Below, one piece after another: positions 32,893-43,851 of a stretch of DNA of 64,000 nt. Origin of the DNA: Wallemia ichthyophaga EXF-994 (taxonomy: Eukaryota; Basidiomycota; Wallemiomycetes; Wallemiales; Wallemiaceae); the NCBI RefSeq assembly GCF_000400465.1, contig NW_008806274.1, forward strand, positions 310,001-374,000. Direction: 5' to 3'. How positions within the stretch are numbered: the stretch's first letter is position 1; each line of letters starts with the position of its first letter. Both the position numbers and the translations under genes were made by a program. The notes beneath the pieces are model-generated. The model had not been told where the DNA came from. It saw only the letters and a list, made by a program, of their open reading frames with translations, and searched no databases.

Positions 32893-34765
32893 CTACCCCA
32901 ACGTTGCAATATCACCACCTGCAAATTCTGAAGGATCAGCCATTACATTCTCAAACTTGAGTTGACCATCGGACAACTCCAGCGTATGCGAAGGGTCATT
33001 CTTTGCTTTTTGTAACTCCTTAACTTTCTTAGCAAACTCTGTTCGTTCCTGTGCTAATTGCATTCTTGCATTCTCCAAGCTCTTCTTTTCCTCCTCGAGT
33101 GTCAACTCTAATTGTTCAAACTGCTCCGTTTTGCACTCGAGTTTCTTTAACTGCGATTCGACAAGTTTGCTAATAAATTTCTCTATATTGTGCTCCTCGT
33201 CAGTGGATAGTGTCTTGGCCTTAGCTGCAGCTGCGCCCAGCGCAACCGAAGCCGCTTTTTCAACAGACGTGCGACTCGGCTCAACATCCATCTTCTCCTC
33301 ACTACCGTTCACATTGGCATTCTGATTTTGATTCTCGCTCTTGCTCTTGCTCAACTCTCCAACCGACGCCTTAGCTGCTGCAGATGCAACGGAGGGGTTC
33401 ACAACTGAGGCCAAGAATGCAACGACACTCATCACCGGATTATCCGCCTGCGAGAATGGGAACTTGCCATATGCCAGCGGACCAAGATCGCCTTGGGACG
33501 CCATGCCCTGGAACTGTGCATCTCGGTGAGTGTTAGTGTTAGTATTGGATGATGCAACCAGGTATGGATCTTCAATGGGTAGCTGCAGAAACTGCGCAAT
33601 GCAACTCTCCCTCGACCTTGTGCCCACGTGCTCAGCTACCGAGTTCCAGTCGTCGTCATACTGCTCCAGGCCTTCGAGCAGCAGCAATGTCTCCTCATCT
33701 GTCCAAGGCTCCCCATTACCGTCTCCATCTTCCTCTCCTCCTGTGCCATGTTTGTATTTGTGATTGGTTATTCTGATAAAGTCGCCAGAGAACATGCTCG
33801 TTGGGAATCGTCCATCGAGATAAGCCTGCGGACATAAAACATAGTCGGGGTTTTTGATCGAATGGTACCGCTCTTGTGTGCACTCTGTGCCTGTAACATC
33901 ACAGAAGTATCTAACTTCTCCGGAAACTCCATCGTCATTCTGCGTTTTGAACTTGTTCGCTGTCTTGGCCGTCTCGTCAGGATCCTCCGTAGCTTTGTAT
34001 GAGGAGGTGTTGTAGATACCCTTGCGCAGCTCGACGTTTGGTGGTTGAGATGATTGCTGTGGTACTTGCGCTGGTTCGGTTTTAGCCGCTGTTTTCGTTG
34101 CAGGTTGAGTGCCCGGATGAAGCGGCTGAAGACCTCTAGGAGTATCGAGTGTGACTCTAAAATGACCCGTGAAAGGTGGTCCAAGTGCAGCTGGACGTGT
34201 ATCTGGATCAATTTGGTAATTAATCAATCCCCACTGCTCCAAGAAAGCGTGGACACGCATAATAGCGCAGACGTCACCAGCTAAATTACGTCTGCAAGCA
34301 GTGAAAGTGAGATACTCAGACGGATTGAGTCTGTAAGTGTTGATGATAAAGTCTCTGTACTCCTTATAAATTGTAGGTGTTTTAGACCTGTTGCGGTTAT
34401 TGAAAAACTCCGGCAGAGATCTTTTCTCAATAGCGTTTATCTGACCGAACTTAAACCAAGAGCTGTAGCTGGGTATTATAACTTCTTGCGTCTGAGCAGC
34501 TAAGTACTTCTGAGCTTCTTCCTGTGAATGGTACTTGTACTGTTCCCTTGCGATTGCATTTTCATCCGCGTTTTCCATCTTTACGTCGTCGCTGACATTG
34601 TCATCTGGATTCTGAGATATATTCGATATTTCACCGCCAACAACTGGATAAGCTTCATGCTGGTGGTCGTGGTGAGTTGAATACCACGCCATCCACGCCC
34701 AACTACCCGCCTACCTTCTTTCCATTCGCCGGATCAACTGGACTGACGCCGTTCGTTTCTGACAT
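32893..34765 (-). CDS. SWIRM/SANT chromatin remodelling subunit (Rsc8/Swi3/SMARCC family)
   Basis: Scaffold subunit of SWI/SNF-class remodellers, 605 residues from exons 34765-34715 and 34659-32893. The SWIRM domain is at about 85-180 (IIPSYSSWFKFGQINAIEKR, then TACRRNLAGDVCAIMRVHAF). A ZZ-like zinc segment (YFCDVTGTECTQERYHS) and a SANT domain (WTDEETLLLLEGLEQYDDDW) follow, then a C-terminal leucine-zipper coiled coil (about 490-570). The order is the family standard. SNF5 in the same window would be a partner in the same complex. It is head-to-head with LIP2, 57 bases apart. Confidence 0.93.
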
Positions 34766-34822
34766 TGCTGATGGCTGTTAAGAATCAAGCCTTGTTTAGA
34801 GCGATATCTGTTTTTTTATAAA

Positions 34823-35530
34823 ATGTCCATCTATTATAAGAGATTACCTGGGTTGGTGCCTTATAGCTCTGCGCTAGCCTTGCAAGACCGTCTCATCGCT
34901 GCAAAGCCAAATATCCACATCCTCCTCCTCCTCGAGCACTCCCCCGTATATACCGTTGGAAGGCGCATTAAGGATGAGAACGCTGAGGAGATTTCCAGGC
35001 TGCGTAATTTAGGCGCTGACTACCAGTTCACACTCCGTGGTGGCCAGATTACCTTCCATGGTCCTGGCCAGTTGGTCGGCTATCCGATATTCAATTTAGC
35101 CCGAATGCAGCTCAGCGTGAGAAATTATGTCGATTTGGTTGAAAAGTCGCTTATTAGAATGCTCGCCGATCAATACGCTATACGAGGCATTACTTCTGAG
35201 CACACAGGCGTATGGCTTGATGATGTCCACAAGATTGCTTCTATCGGCGTACAAGTCAGGCATCGCATCACTTCCCATGGTTTTGCAATAAACATCACCA
35301 ACGAGCCATTAGATCCGTGGTTCAGTAGCATTGTAGCGTGCGGGATACACGGCGCAAAGATGACCTCCGTCGCTTCAACACTCAAAGACAACTCCAATTC
35401 CATATCCATGCACGATGCCACCCATGCAGCTGCGAAAGCAATTGGCAATGTCTTTGGTATGCATGTACAACAACTAGACGATCCTCACTTAGATGCGATA
35501 ATATCTGATAGTCTAAACAGTATTGATTAA
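34823..35530 (+). CDS. LIP2: Octanoyl-[acyl-carrier-protein] transferase (LipB)
   Basis: Transfers octanoyl from acyl carrier protein to lipoyl domains, the first step of lipoate synthesis in mitochondria. 235 residues, one exon. Signatures: LLEHSPVYTVGRR, RGGQITFHGPGQLVGYPI, the HKIASIGVQV lysine segment and the catalytic cysteine in SSIVACGIHG. No obvious presequence at MSIYYKRLPGLVPYSS. Its stop codon overlaps the stop codon of the convergent neighbour. Confidence 0.95.
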   Translation: MSIYYKRLPGLVPYSSALALQDRLIAAKPNIHILLLLEHSPVYTVGRRIKDENAEEISRLRNLGADYQFTLRGGQITFHGPGQLVGYPIFNLARMQLSVRNYVDLVEKSLIRMLADQYAIRGITSEHTGVWLDDVHKIASIGVQVRHRITSHGFAINITNEPLDPWFSSIVACGIHGAKMTSVASTLKDNSNSISMHDATHAAAKAIGNVFGMHVQQLDDPHLDAIISDSLNSID

Positions 35531-37259
35531 TGTAGCTTTATTATATCATCCCCCTTAGCTTTGCTGCCTCCTGCTCCATCCATACGTGAGCTTCTACTAC
35601 CAAACTGCATAGCGCGTTTGGCGCGTTTAGATGCGCTCATCAGACCTTCTGATGCTGCCAATATGCGTAAAAGACGCTTATCGCCCAATTCCGCCTGTCT
35701 AAAATCAGCCTTCTGGTGCAGCGGCAGTTTGCTCAGCCACTCAAGCAGTGGATAAGCAAGGAATGGGAATCTGACTTCACGTGAATGATGCGCGATCACT
35801 CTATCGTCGCGTCCCAAATTGCGGGAAGGTAATCTATCCAAATCCATCTCTAGCTGATAAAAGAGTTAAATGGAACAATTATCCATACTTCACCACCCAC
35901 CTCATCTGCTACTCCCTCCCAGCCTCCTTTCTGATATGCCACTCGATGTCTGCCATACCCTCCCAAAGCCTCGTCTGCTCCGAGTCCACTCAACAGTACT
36001 CTGGCTTGCGTTGTGTAGTCCTCCCCTGTGTTAAAGAGATGCCCGTTTCCGCGCGATGCAAAATATAGTGGAGCAGCGAGTGATAGGTCCATAACGGTGT
36101 TCTTTGGATACATAAGCTCAATAACGTTCTGTTTTTCACAATTGTAATCCTGACGTAAAACCGAGTGAGTAAGTGGGCTCATGTATAATGTTAGCATAAA
36201 CACACCTCTGTTGATATGTCAACATTTACTAGTCTAAACTCTCTGTCTGAATGCAGCTTTTCTAGCTCCCCCACCGCTTCCAACGCTGTTTGACGATCAG
36301 GTGCCCGACTGCACACCTCACGAACGGTTTCAAGGGAGGCATTTGGAGTAGCACAGAATGCCACATTGATTAGCTCTATAGGTTCAGAAATTGGTAGCAG
36401 TTTTGATGCCAGATGTGCAACTAAGAAGTGTAAGTTGAAGGTTTAGACGTGTTTCACAACCCACCCATAGTGCAGTCGATGCCACCAGAGAACAAGACAG
36501 CTAGTTTGCATTCTTTGATGTTCGAGGTTGTCTTGTTGTGGGTGGGTATACACCTAACGCGTTTGTCGACAGCTTGAGTGAGTATATGATGGAATTCATC
36601 TATAACGTTTGCTGGTATGTGCTCTACTGATTCACTATCTGTAAATTGTCGATTAAGTTTAACCGTTGAAGACCTTTTATGCTTAATTAAGGTGTTATCA
36701 GACTTTAATTCGTAGAGGTAAGTTGCGTCACATTCTTCCCAAGATAATGAAGGGTGAGGAATGGAGGAAACAATTATGCCATCATTTGAGATAGACATGA
36801 CAAGGCTTCTACGGCCAAGAATATCTCTTCCAAAGAAGGTTGATTGGGTGGTCGCAGAGTGAAAAACAAAAGCACATGGATCGGCAAATTTAAGAAGAAA
36901 TTCGCGCAGATCAACGTGATTAAGGGTAGATAGAGTGTTTAATAGAATGACGCCATCATTTTTATCATCCGGAACCTTTTAAAACGAGATTAAGTGATTT
37001 GTGGATGGATTAACACGAGGATTACCTTGAAGCTATCAAATATCTGACCATTGTAGCATAGAATATCACCATTGTTAGATCTTAAAGGCTGTTGAGTGAT
37101 CTCTGTACCGCGTAAATGCAAAACAGAGCAAGAATAACTGCCTGAGAGAGAATTAAGAGTTGAATGGAAATCAGGGCCACGTCGTTTAATCCTTGTGAAT
37201 AAATCTGTCGAGTCAAAAATTTCAAAATTATTTATTTTATTGAATATGATTCCACACAT
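35527..37259 (-). CDS. Asparagine synthetase-domain protein (ASNSD1-like)
   Basis: 511 residues from exons 37259-37026, 36975-36465, 36420-36206, 36149-35901 and 35853-35527. It begins MCGIIF, giving the N-terminal Cys of class II glutamine amidotransferases, with RRGPDF nearby. The second domain is asparagine synthetase-like, with the ATP-PPase loop LAVLFSGGIDCTM and, later, LLSGLGADEALGGYGRH. The length and domain order fit the ASNSD1 group rather than true Asn1/Asn2, so the reaction is not settled. A longer N-terminus is open upstream, but the Met-Cys start is functionally required in this family. Starts 24 bases from VPS5 on the other strand. Confidence 0.88.
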
Positions 37260-37283
37260 TTCACTCCGTTTAAACGTTCGCTG

Positions 37284-38859
37284 ATGGACTCGATGGACTC
37301 GATTGATGATAATCCATTCGCAGATATGCAGAGAGATAATTTTGAGCAATTTAAGTCAATTTCTTTAGCGGATGATGACGGCGATAAGGAATCTTTATCC
37401 GATCGGAAGAGGAGTTTATCGTTGCAGCAGCAGCAATCTCAGCAGCGGGAGCATCAGCATCAGCAGCAGCAACAGCAATCTCAACAGCACCAGCAATCTA
37501 AAAAACCATACGATATATCCGTCTGTGATCCTCAGAAGATTGGAAACCCCACAAACTCATACATCCTCTACACTATCAAAACTCACACCAATATCCCCAC
37601 TTACAGACAGAGCTCTCTAACCGTCTTACGCCGTTACAGTGACTTTCTATGGCTCTATGAGAATCTCTGCAAGAACAATCCAGGCGTATTCGTACCACCA
37701 CCACCGTATAAACAATCTTACGGTCGATTCAACTTGGACTTTATCGAACAAAGACGCCAATCATTAGAAAAGTGCTTAATTAAAAGCGCAAATCACCCTC
37801 ACTTATCCAACGATGAAGACCTCAAACTGTTTTTAGAGAGTGATTCTTTTGCTTTAGATGTGAGTTTGATATATGCCATCCTCAATCACAAGCTCATCCT
37901 CTCACATACAGGTAAAACAACGCCAACTTGATAAAGCTGAAGGAAAATCTGTACTTGCTTCTTGGAGTTCTTCTATAATAGGTCCCAAGTTCATTGAATC
38001 TGGTGGGCTACTTACTACTAAATCTATCAATCCACCTTACCCACTCTCACAGATGAATGGTTTGATATCGAAAAGCAACGAATTGAGGGACTGGAAGTTC
38101 AACTCAAAGCTCTTGTCAAATCTTTGCAATTTCTTTCGGTTCAGCGCTACGATTTGGCTTCTGCACTTGCTGATCATTCTGAATCATTACTCGAACTATC
38201 CAAACAATACACCAATTCTGAAACTCTTACTAGGCTCTTTCAGATACTGGCCGATCTTTCAACCAAGTCTAAAGGTGGCGTAGACGAGCTTATCAAGAGT
38301 GATGCCTCATCTTTCGCGGCTACTGTAGAAGAATATATGCGTGTCATTGCATCCATCAAGGTGCGCAGTATTAAGTTGATATTAATATCCACTAATCATC
38401 GACCTTAGAACGCATTTACCACAAGAATCGACCTATTTCATGATATCAAAGCAGCTGAAAACTCGTATAACAAAAAGAAATCAACTTACGAAAAACAGAA
38501 ATCTGTCGGTCAAATTCACCAGTACAATATCGCCTACTCACTCAAAGACCTTGCTATGGTGGGTTAGAGTCTTTTTCTATATCGCTAAACTAAATCTTAT
38601 TCAGAGTGAACACTCGGCACACGAATCTTCGCGTCAATTTGAAAGAGTGAGCCTTTTGATTAAAGATGAAATGTCGTCGTTCGATAAATTGCGCATGGAA
38701 GATTTCAAATCCAGTCTAAAGGATCTGGTAGCTACGTTGCTCAAATCACAAACAAGTGTAAGTCATCCAATTATTGATTTTATTCCACCTCTAATCATCT
38801 GTTAGATCCACGAAGGCTGGGTCAACTACGAACGAGAGCTAAAAGCCTTTTATGAATAA
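37284..38859 (+). CDS. VPS5: Retromer sorting nexin VPS5 (SNX1-like)
   Basis: 443 residues from exons 37284-37859, 37912-38002, 38053-38360, 38409-38558, 38605-38757 and 38806-38859. An acidic/Gln-rich lead (CAG tract) is followed by a PX domain at about 75-190, with the phosphoinositide-binding LRRYSDFLWLYENL and PPPPYKQSYGRF. A BAR domain with long helices fills the rest. It would bind endosomal membrane and coat retromer tubules. All joins keep phase. Compared with yeast Vps5 (675 residues) the lead is short, closer to SNX1 in size. Confidence 0.9.
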
Positions 38860-39017
38860 TGATACCCGTTCAAAAATGCACCTATATTCATCAATGAACT
38901 AGGCTTATAAAGTCACCAGACATTCGCTGTGTCTGTATCATGTGAAATAAATGCATTGAAATTTAGTATAAGCATGTAACGTAAATCAAATAAGATATAA
39001 AATCAAACCGAAAAAAC

Positions 39018-40737
39018 TTATCCAGACCATTCAACGGTTCTCAAATCAACACCTTCTTGAACCATTTCCCATAGTGGTGACATATCCCTCAGTTTGTTGA
39101 CAACACCGACAATCTTGTTGACAACCAAATCAATCTCTGCTTCAGTAGTGAACCTTGAGATACCGAAACGAAGCGAGGAGTGAGCCATTGTGTCGTCAGC
39201 ACCCAAGGCTCTCAAAACATATGATGGTTCGAGCGAAGCTGATGTACATGCAGAGCCCGAAGACAGAGCAACGTCATTCAGTGCCATTAACAGCGATTCA
39301 CCTTCAACGAATCCAAATGAAAGGTTCGTGCAACCTGGATAAGTTGCTGTTTCGCTACCATTCAAGTTTACGTGTTCTAGTTTCCCAATGATACCATTCA
39401 AAAGCCTCTGTCTGAGTGCGCTTATTCTATCATGATCGTGCTGATTACATTGTTAGCAAATAGTTGCAGAAATCATGGTGATTTTCGGATACTCGTTACC
39501 CCTGCACACAAAAATCATCGATGAGCGTTTAGCATCTAAACCTCCCTCCTTTATTGAATGTGCATTATTTTTAATCATCGTAACCATCACCATTGATTAA
39601 TTATTCACTCACCTGCATCTCTGCCTTACCAATACGACAGGCTTCACCGAATCCAATAGCCAGTGGAGCTGGGACGGTACCAGATCTCAGGCCTCTTTCT
39701 TGACCACCACCGCTGAAGAGAGGATCTATTCTGACTCTTGGGCGACGTCTAACATACACTGCACCAACACCCTTTGGACCATATATCTTGTGAGCAGAAA
39801 GCGACATTAAATCAATATTCATGTCCTGTACGCTCATAGGAATCTTTCCTAAAGCTTGTGCAGCGTCTGTGTGAAAGTGAACACCCTTGTATTTACGAAG
39901 CATCTCTCCAATTTCCTTAAGTGGTTGAATAACACCAATTTCGTTGTTGACGGCCATGATAGATACAATCGATGTGTCAGGTCTGATAGCCTTTTCGAGC
40001 TCTTCAAGTGAGACCAAGCCATTAGTTTGCACTGGCAAGTATGTCACATCAAAGCCCTCCTCTTGCATTTGGCGGCACGAGTCCAAAACACACTTGTGCT
40101 CCGTTTGGGTGGTAATAATGTGCTTCTTTCTGTTCTTGTTAAATCTAGCAACACCCTTTATAGACATGTTGTTAGCCTCTGTGGCACCTGATGTGAAAAT
40201 AATATCCTTAGGGTCTGCACCGATGAGACCTGCGATATGCTTGGAAAATATCAGAATTACATATATGTATCAGGTAGAAACTCACGCTTCTAGCTTCTTC
40301 AACACCATCTTGAGACTCCCACCCATATACGTGTGTTCTCGAATGAGGGTTACCGTATTGATTTGTAAACCAAGGCAACATCTTGTCAAGAACACGTGGA
40401 TCGAGTGGTGTCGTAGCTTGTGCATCCAAGTAAATAGGTCTTCTTGGATCTGCTGATTTGTGCTCAGCACTAATGTTGAATCCGAAGGAATCTGGTTGGT
40501 TAGTGAGAATTGGGCTATGTTGAGAGCTGACAAATGCGTACCGAGTGGTGCAATGATTGCCTGCGAGTCCAAATCCTTTGGTGCACTTAAAGGCCCAGAG
40601 CCTGAATCCACAGTGGTGGCCATCCCCTGAGGTGACGATGGTGTGGCGAGCATCCTTGATTGAACCAAAACTCTACGAGCATTATTTGATAACGCTCCTT
40701 TGCTTGAAAGGCCTTTAATAATTTGTTTAGACAACAT
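39018..40737 (-). CDS. NFS1: Mitochondrial cysteine desulfurase
   Basis: Releases sulfur from cysteine for Fe-S clusters and tRNA thiolation. 483 residues from exons 40737-40542, 40491-40286, 40239-39613 and 39440-39018. A basic presequence ([20 protein letters not shown]) precedes the core. Motifs: [37 protein letters not shown], the PLP lysine in [10 protein letters not shown] and the active-site loop [16 protein letters not shown]. It ends LRTVEWSG as Nfs1 proteins do. The third intron (39441-39612, 172 nt) is the longest in this window's genes. Confidence 0.95.
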
Positions 40738-40860
40738 TTTCAATTAAGCCGTGGATGTTATGATGGAAGATGTCATTGACGTTCAACGCCAATTGTGTAT
40801 CAGAGATTGAAAATTACAACAGCAATTCTGACTTTCAGCGAGGATAGACTGATGAGTTGT

Positions 40861-41742
40861 TTACCAAGTATAATCATCAAATTTATGTGGCTGTACGATG
40901 TTGAAGTCGTTGATGTCAAATCTTAGATAGCTCAGTTCTGCATCGAGGTGGCTCAGCTACTTACAAGTCATAGTCTTCAGCTTGGAAATCTTGGTTAAAA
41001 CCGAACTGATCCTTTCCCATTTCCAGATTCTCATTCAGTGTCGCTGTCTTGGGACATTGCTCGTCTACCTCATACGTCAACGACGGGAAAGAGTCGCTTT
41101 GAGAGTCCGCGAGTGTTGGGTCTGGCTTAATAGAGAACATTTCATCCAAACTGAATGACTTGCCGCCGAGAAGAGTCTCTTGTCCAGAAATCTGTGGCAA
41201 GGTCAATGGTATCACCAGCTAAAATGCTAATGTGATAGTTACTGCGTTTGATGAATGCGTGTTAGTGACGTCTCTGAAGGGTGATTGCAGCTTGGTCTCT
41301 TTAGCCTTATCCATCGCGCTACCCGTTCTCTTGATGCGATTTTCGAGAACCTGATCAAGATACACTTGGAAATTATCGCGAGACGAAACCGCTGGCAGCT
41401 GCATGGTTGCCTTCTTCCTATTCAATCTCTTTTTGCGCTTTTTAGGAGCGCGTTTGCGCTTCCTCGTTGCTGCATTTCCCTCCTCCTCATATGCCTTAAG
41501 TCCACCTGGTAATATAAGAGATAGGAATGTTTAGGCCAGAGATGCGCGTACATATGTTGCAGAGATATGCCTGGGATATCTCAGATAGTAAACCAATGTA
41601 GATTTCACACATACCTGGGTAACGGGATGTCTGCGCCAGAGAGATGTCTGCGAAATTGGTAAATTGTCGCTGAAAAGCTATTCAGGCGCACAGTATTCAC
41701 AAAGCAGCGATCGCAATTGACGCCATTGATTTCTCCTTTCAT
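40861..41742 (-). CDS. Unidentified protein with basic middle and acidic-aromatic end, 228 aa
   Basis: Five exons (41742-41615, 41570-41552, 41494-41270, 41218-40965, 40921-40861) join in phase. The N-terminus has a Cys-x2-Cys (NCDRCFVN) and an FRRHLSG segment that resembles half of a zinc finger. A very basic patch follows (TRKRKRAPKKRKKRLNRKK), likely a nuclear signal or DNA/RNA contact. The C-terminal 100 residues are acidic with scattered Phe, Tyr and Trp, ending FNIVQPHKFDDYTW, as in activation domains. I do not recognise the family; a nuclear role is inference only. The second exon is 19 nt and the intron after it ends at the less usual CTTAAG. Confidence 0.6.
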
Positions 41743-41956
41743 TTTTTGAAGTAACTGAATTCGCAATCTTGATCGTGGGAGATAAAGATGCAAACGCAAT
41801 CCCTTTCTAATTGTTCTTTTGCAAAGAGTACTGTCTATTCATCTCGTCTTGTTTCCAGGCAATCTGTCCAAATATACGTCATTTAGGAGGCTCTTATCAA
41901 GCTTGCATTGACGATTTGAGAAGTGGTTAAGCGTTGTAGACAGATTATGACTTCGC

Positions 41957-42188
41957 TTACTTTGGTGACGCTACTTCAGCCTTTTTGCTTCCAAAAAAGG
42001 TTGCCCGAAGTGCCCTTTTAGCCTTTTGAGGGTAAATTTTCCTGTAATATGCTTTGGCATATCCAAAGTGAGTAGCAAGAAAGCGCAGAAAGTCTCCGTA
42101 TGCGACGATGATGATAATAATGAGACCTGAATATATTGTTAAGACGATGCATTTTTAAACTGCGTTCATCAGTGGATAGATAGATAGA
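41957..42188 (-). CDS. Possible small membrane protein, about 67 aa
   Basis: Exon 42126-41957 reads an Ile/Val-rich segment then VAYGDFLRFLATHFGYAKAY and a basic tail ending KKAEVASPK at a TAA. Going back over a 33-35 nt intron (donor GTTTAA, branch CTTAAC, acceptor TTCAG) an upstream exon MISIYLSTDER joins in phase. One membrane helix with a cytosolic basic tail is plausible. The donor is weak, so the first exon is tentative. No family recognised. Confidence 0.4.
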
Positions 42189-42288
42189 AATCATAATATA
42201 TAGTCAAAAGCGTTAAAACCATGAATAATCTTCGCCTGTCTATACTTTTTGTGCATTGAAAGCTGACAATTGTAGTGACTCAAAGGAA

Positions 42289-42341
42289 TACGGTTCTTGG
42301 CATGTGTGCCGTAAATTGGGAGGTAGCTACGTGGAGCTACC
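42289..42341 (+). other. Two adjacent hairpins in gene-free sequence
   Basis: TACGG at 42289-42293 pairs with CCGTA at 42309-42313 (alternatively an inner GGCA/TGCC stem), and GGTAGCT at 42322-42328 pairs with AGCTACC at 42335-42341. They lie upstream of tRNA-Asp in otherwise unassigned DNA. They could belong to a structured RNA, but no known RNA signature is present. Confidence 0.3.
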
Positions 42342-42550
42342 GGCGTCCATCAATACTTCTTAAAGCAAGAAGAGTCAGAAGGGGTGGTGAATTTACTGGA
42401 AGCGTTTCTTGATTAGCGTCGTAACTTGTAAATTTTTGTGGTCCTCGATTACATTGAGCCACCGGGGGCACCCTCCGATTCTTCTTTCAGCTAAAAAAAA
42501 CTCTAAAATGTCTTTATAATATAAAGACACACTGACAACAAAATCATCAA

Positions 42551-42622
42551 TCCTTGTTAGTATATCGGTTAGTACGCCCGCTTGTCACGCGGGAGAGCTG
42601 GGTTCAACTCCCAGACAGGGAG
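42551..42622 (+). tRNA. tRNA-Asp (GTC)
   Basis: A 72-nt cloverleaf. Acceptor stem TCCTTGT (42551-42557) pairs with ACAGGGA (42615-42621) with one G-U, discriminator G at 42622. The anticodon stem-loop CCCGC TTGTCAC GCGGG shows anticodon GTC, and the T arm is CTGGG TTCAACT CCCAG. No intron. Confidence 0.96.
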
Positions 42623-43443
42623 TGTTATTTAATTTTTGGGAATACTTCGCCATATTTTTGTTGTTTTCAAACATTCAATTTTGTTGGTACCTGAAGATCG
42701 TTTGCCAGTGTCTGAATATATAATTTCGCTAACAAAATGACATTGTGGCAATGTATCCGTGAAGGGAATCCAATACTTTGCGAATAGATATCATCAAGAA
42801 TTTTTATTAATACTATGTTCCAAAGAACATATTCAAGTTCTCCACTTGGTTGAATACGTAGTCGGGCGGTGGTGATATCACCACCAAGACACCGGGTGAA
42901 AACACAAGTAATTGATTTTTAACGTTTAAAAATGACACATTAAGATACAACATCTTCTCAAAAAAAAAATAGATGTGATATTCAATTAGAAAGTATAGTT
43001 CGTTGATTGGTGCATGACAAAAAAAGTATCCTCCTGCTCACAATTTGAGTGCTTGTAAGTCGTATTGATAGCGCTAGATTTTCCAAGTTATTAATTATAG
43101 GCTGTAATAATCATTTTTGTACTGCGCCGATGCATTTAGTTAGAAATACACGTTACTAAGTACCAAAGGCTGATACGAAGATAATAGTGTGATGTGTGCA
43201 GAAAAAATCAGCAAAAATAGACAAAAATCAATCAATTTCTATCGATAAAGTGTCTTAATAACTGCAGTTGCTTATCAATCGCGGAGGTTAGGTTAGATTA
43301 TGACAACGCATGAAGCATTCCAGACGCAGGAAACTAGCTCACAACTAGCGCAAACAGTTTAATATTACATACTCATTCCTCGCGTTGGTATGAATATGAT
43401 TTTTAGTTTTTTACTGTCACGTTAATTTTTTCTTTCGTGAGGC
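42623..43443. other. Gene-free stretch between tRNA-Asp and U1
   Basis: AT-rich, with homopolymer runs (for example nine A near 42961). Apart from the palindrome at 42868-42885 I see no gene, RNA or repeat. Its right end is the U1 promoter region. Confidence 0.5.
42868..42885. repeat. Perfect 18-bp palindrome
   Basis: GGTGGTGATATCACCACC reads the same on both strands. It lies between tRNA-Asp and the U1 gene. Could be a protein-binding site or a cruciform; nothing else around it says which. Confidence 0.6.
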
Positions 43444-43450
43444 TATAAAA
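43444..43450 (+). promoter_or_regulatory. TATA box of the U1 snRNA gene
   Basis: TATAAAA starts 35 bases upstream of the U1 5' end (43479), the expected spacing for an RNA polymerase II TATA-directed start. Confidence 0.75.
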
Positions 43451-43478
43451 TGCGGCCGCCCCTCATCTTTGTTTCTTC

Positions 43479-43648
43479 ATACTTACCTTGGCGAGGCTTC
43501 TGATCTCATGTACATTGGAAGTCGTGTTGACCGTCTGGGCATTGCACGGCGACAGTAGCCTACTCAGAAGGGATGCATTGTGTAGACTTCGGTTTACATA
43601 TTGCCTGAATATTTTGCACGCCTTCTACTCTACTCTGTAGGGTGGATG
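43479..43648 (+). ncRNA. U1 spliceosomal snRNA
   Basis: The 5' end ATACTTACCT is the invariant U1 sequence that pairs with 5' splice sites such as the GTAAGT and GTGAGT donors used throughout this window. ATTGCAC at 43541-43547 matches the U1A-binding loop of stem-loop II and is flanked by sequences that can pair (ACCGTC and GACAGT). An Sm-type site AATATTTTG lies at 43608-43616, followed by a terminal hairpin (CTAC 43625-43628 with GTAG 43637-43640). The total of about 170 nt fits U1. Stem-loop I does not show the textbook U1-70K loop clearly, and the 3' end is approximate. Confidence 0.8.
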
Positions 43649-43851
43649 GCACTGTCCTTGTTGTTTTCGCAGCTTTGATTGTGCTATCTGACCTGTTTAG
43701 TGTTTTGTAATGCGTTTTTGCTATGTAACTTGTAGCTATTGGCGGTCGTCTGCATTAAGTTTTAGTTCCACCCGTCAATTCCAATTCAATAATGCATGCA
43801 AATAATATCAATCAATGCGATAGTGGTGTTGTGCCAGTCCAGCTTCTTACT

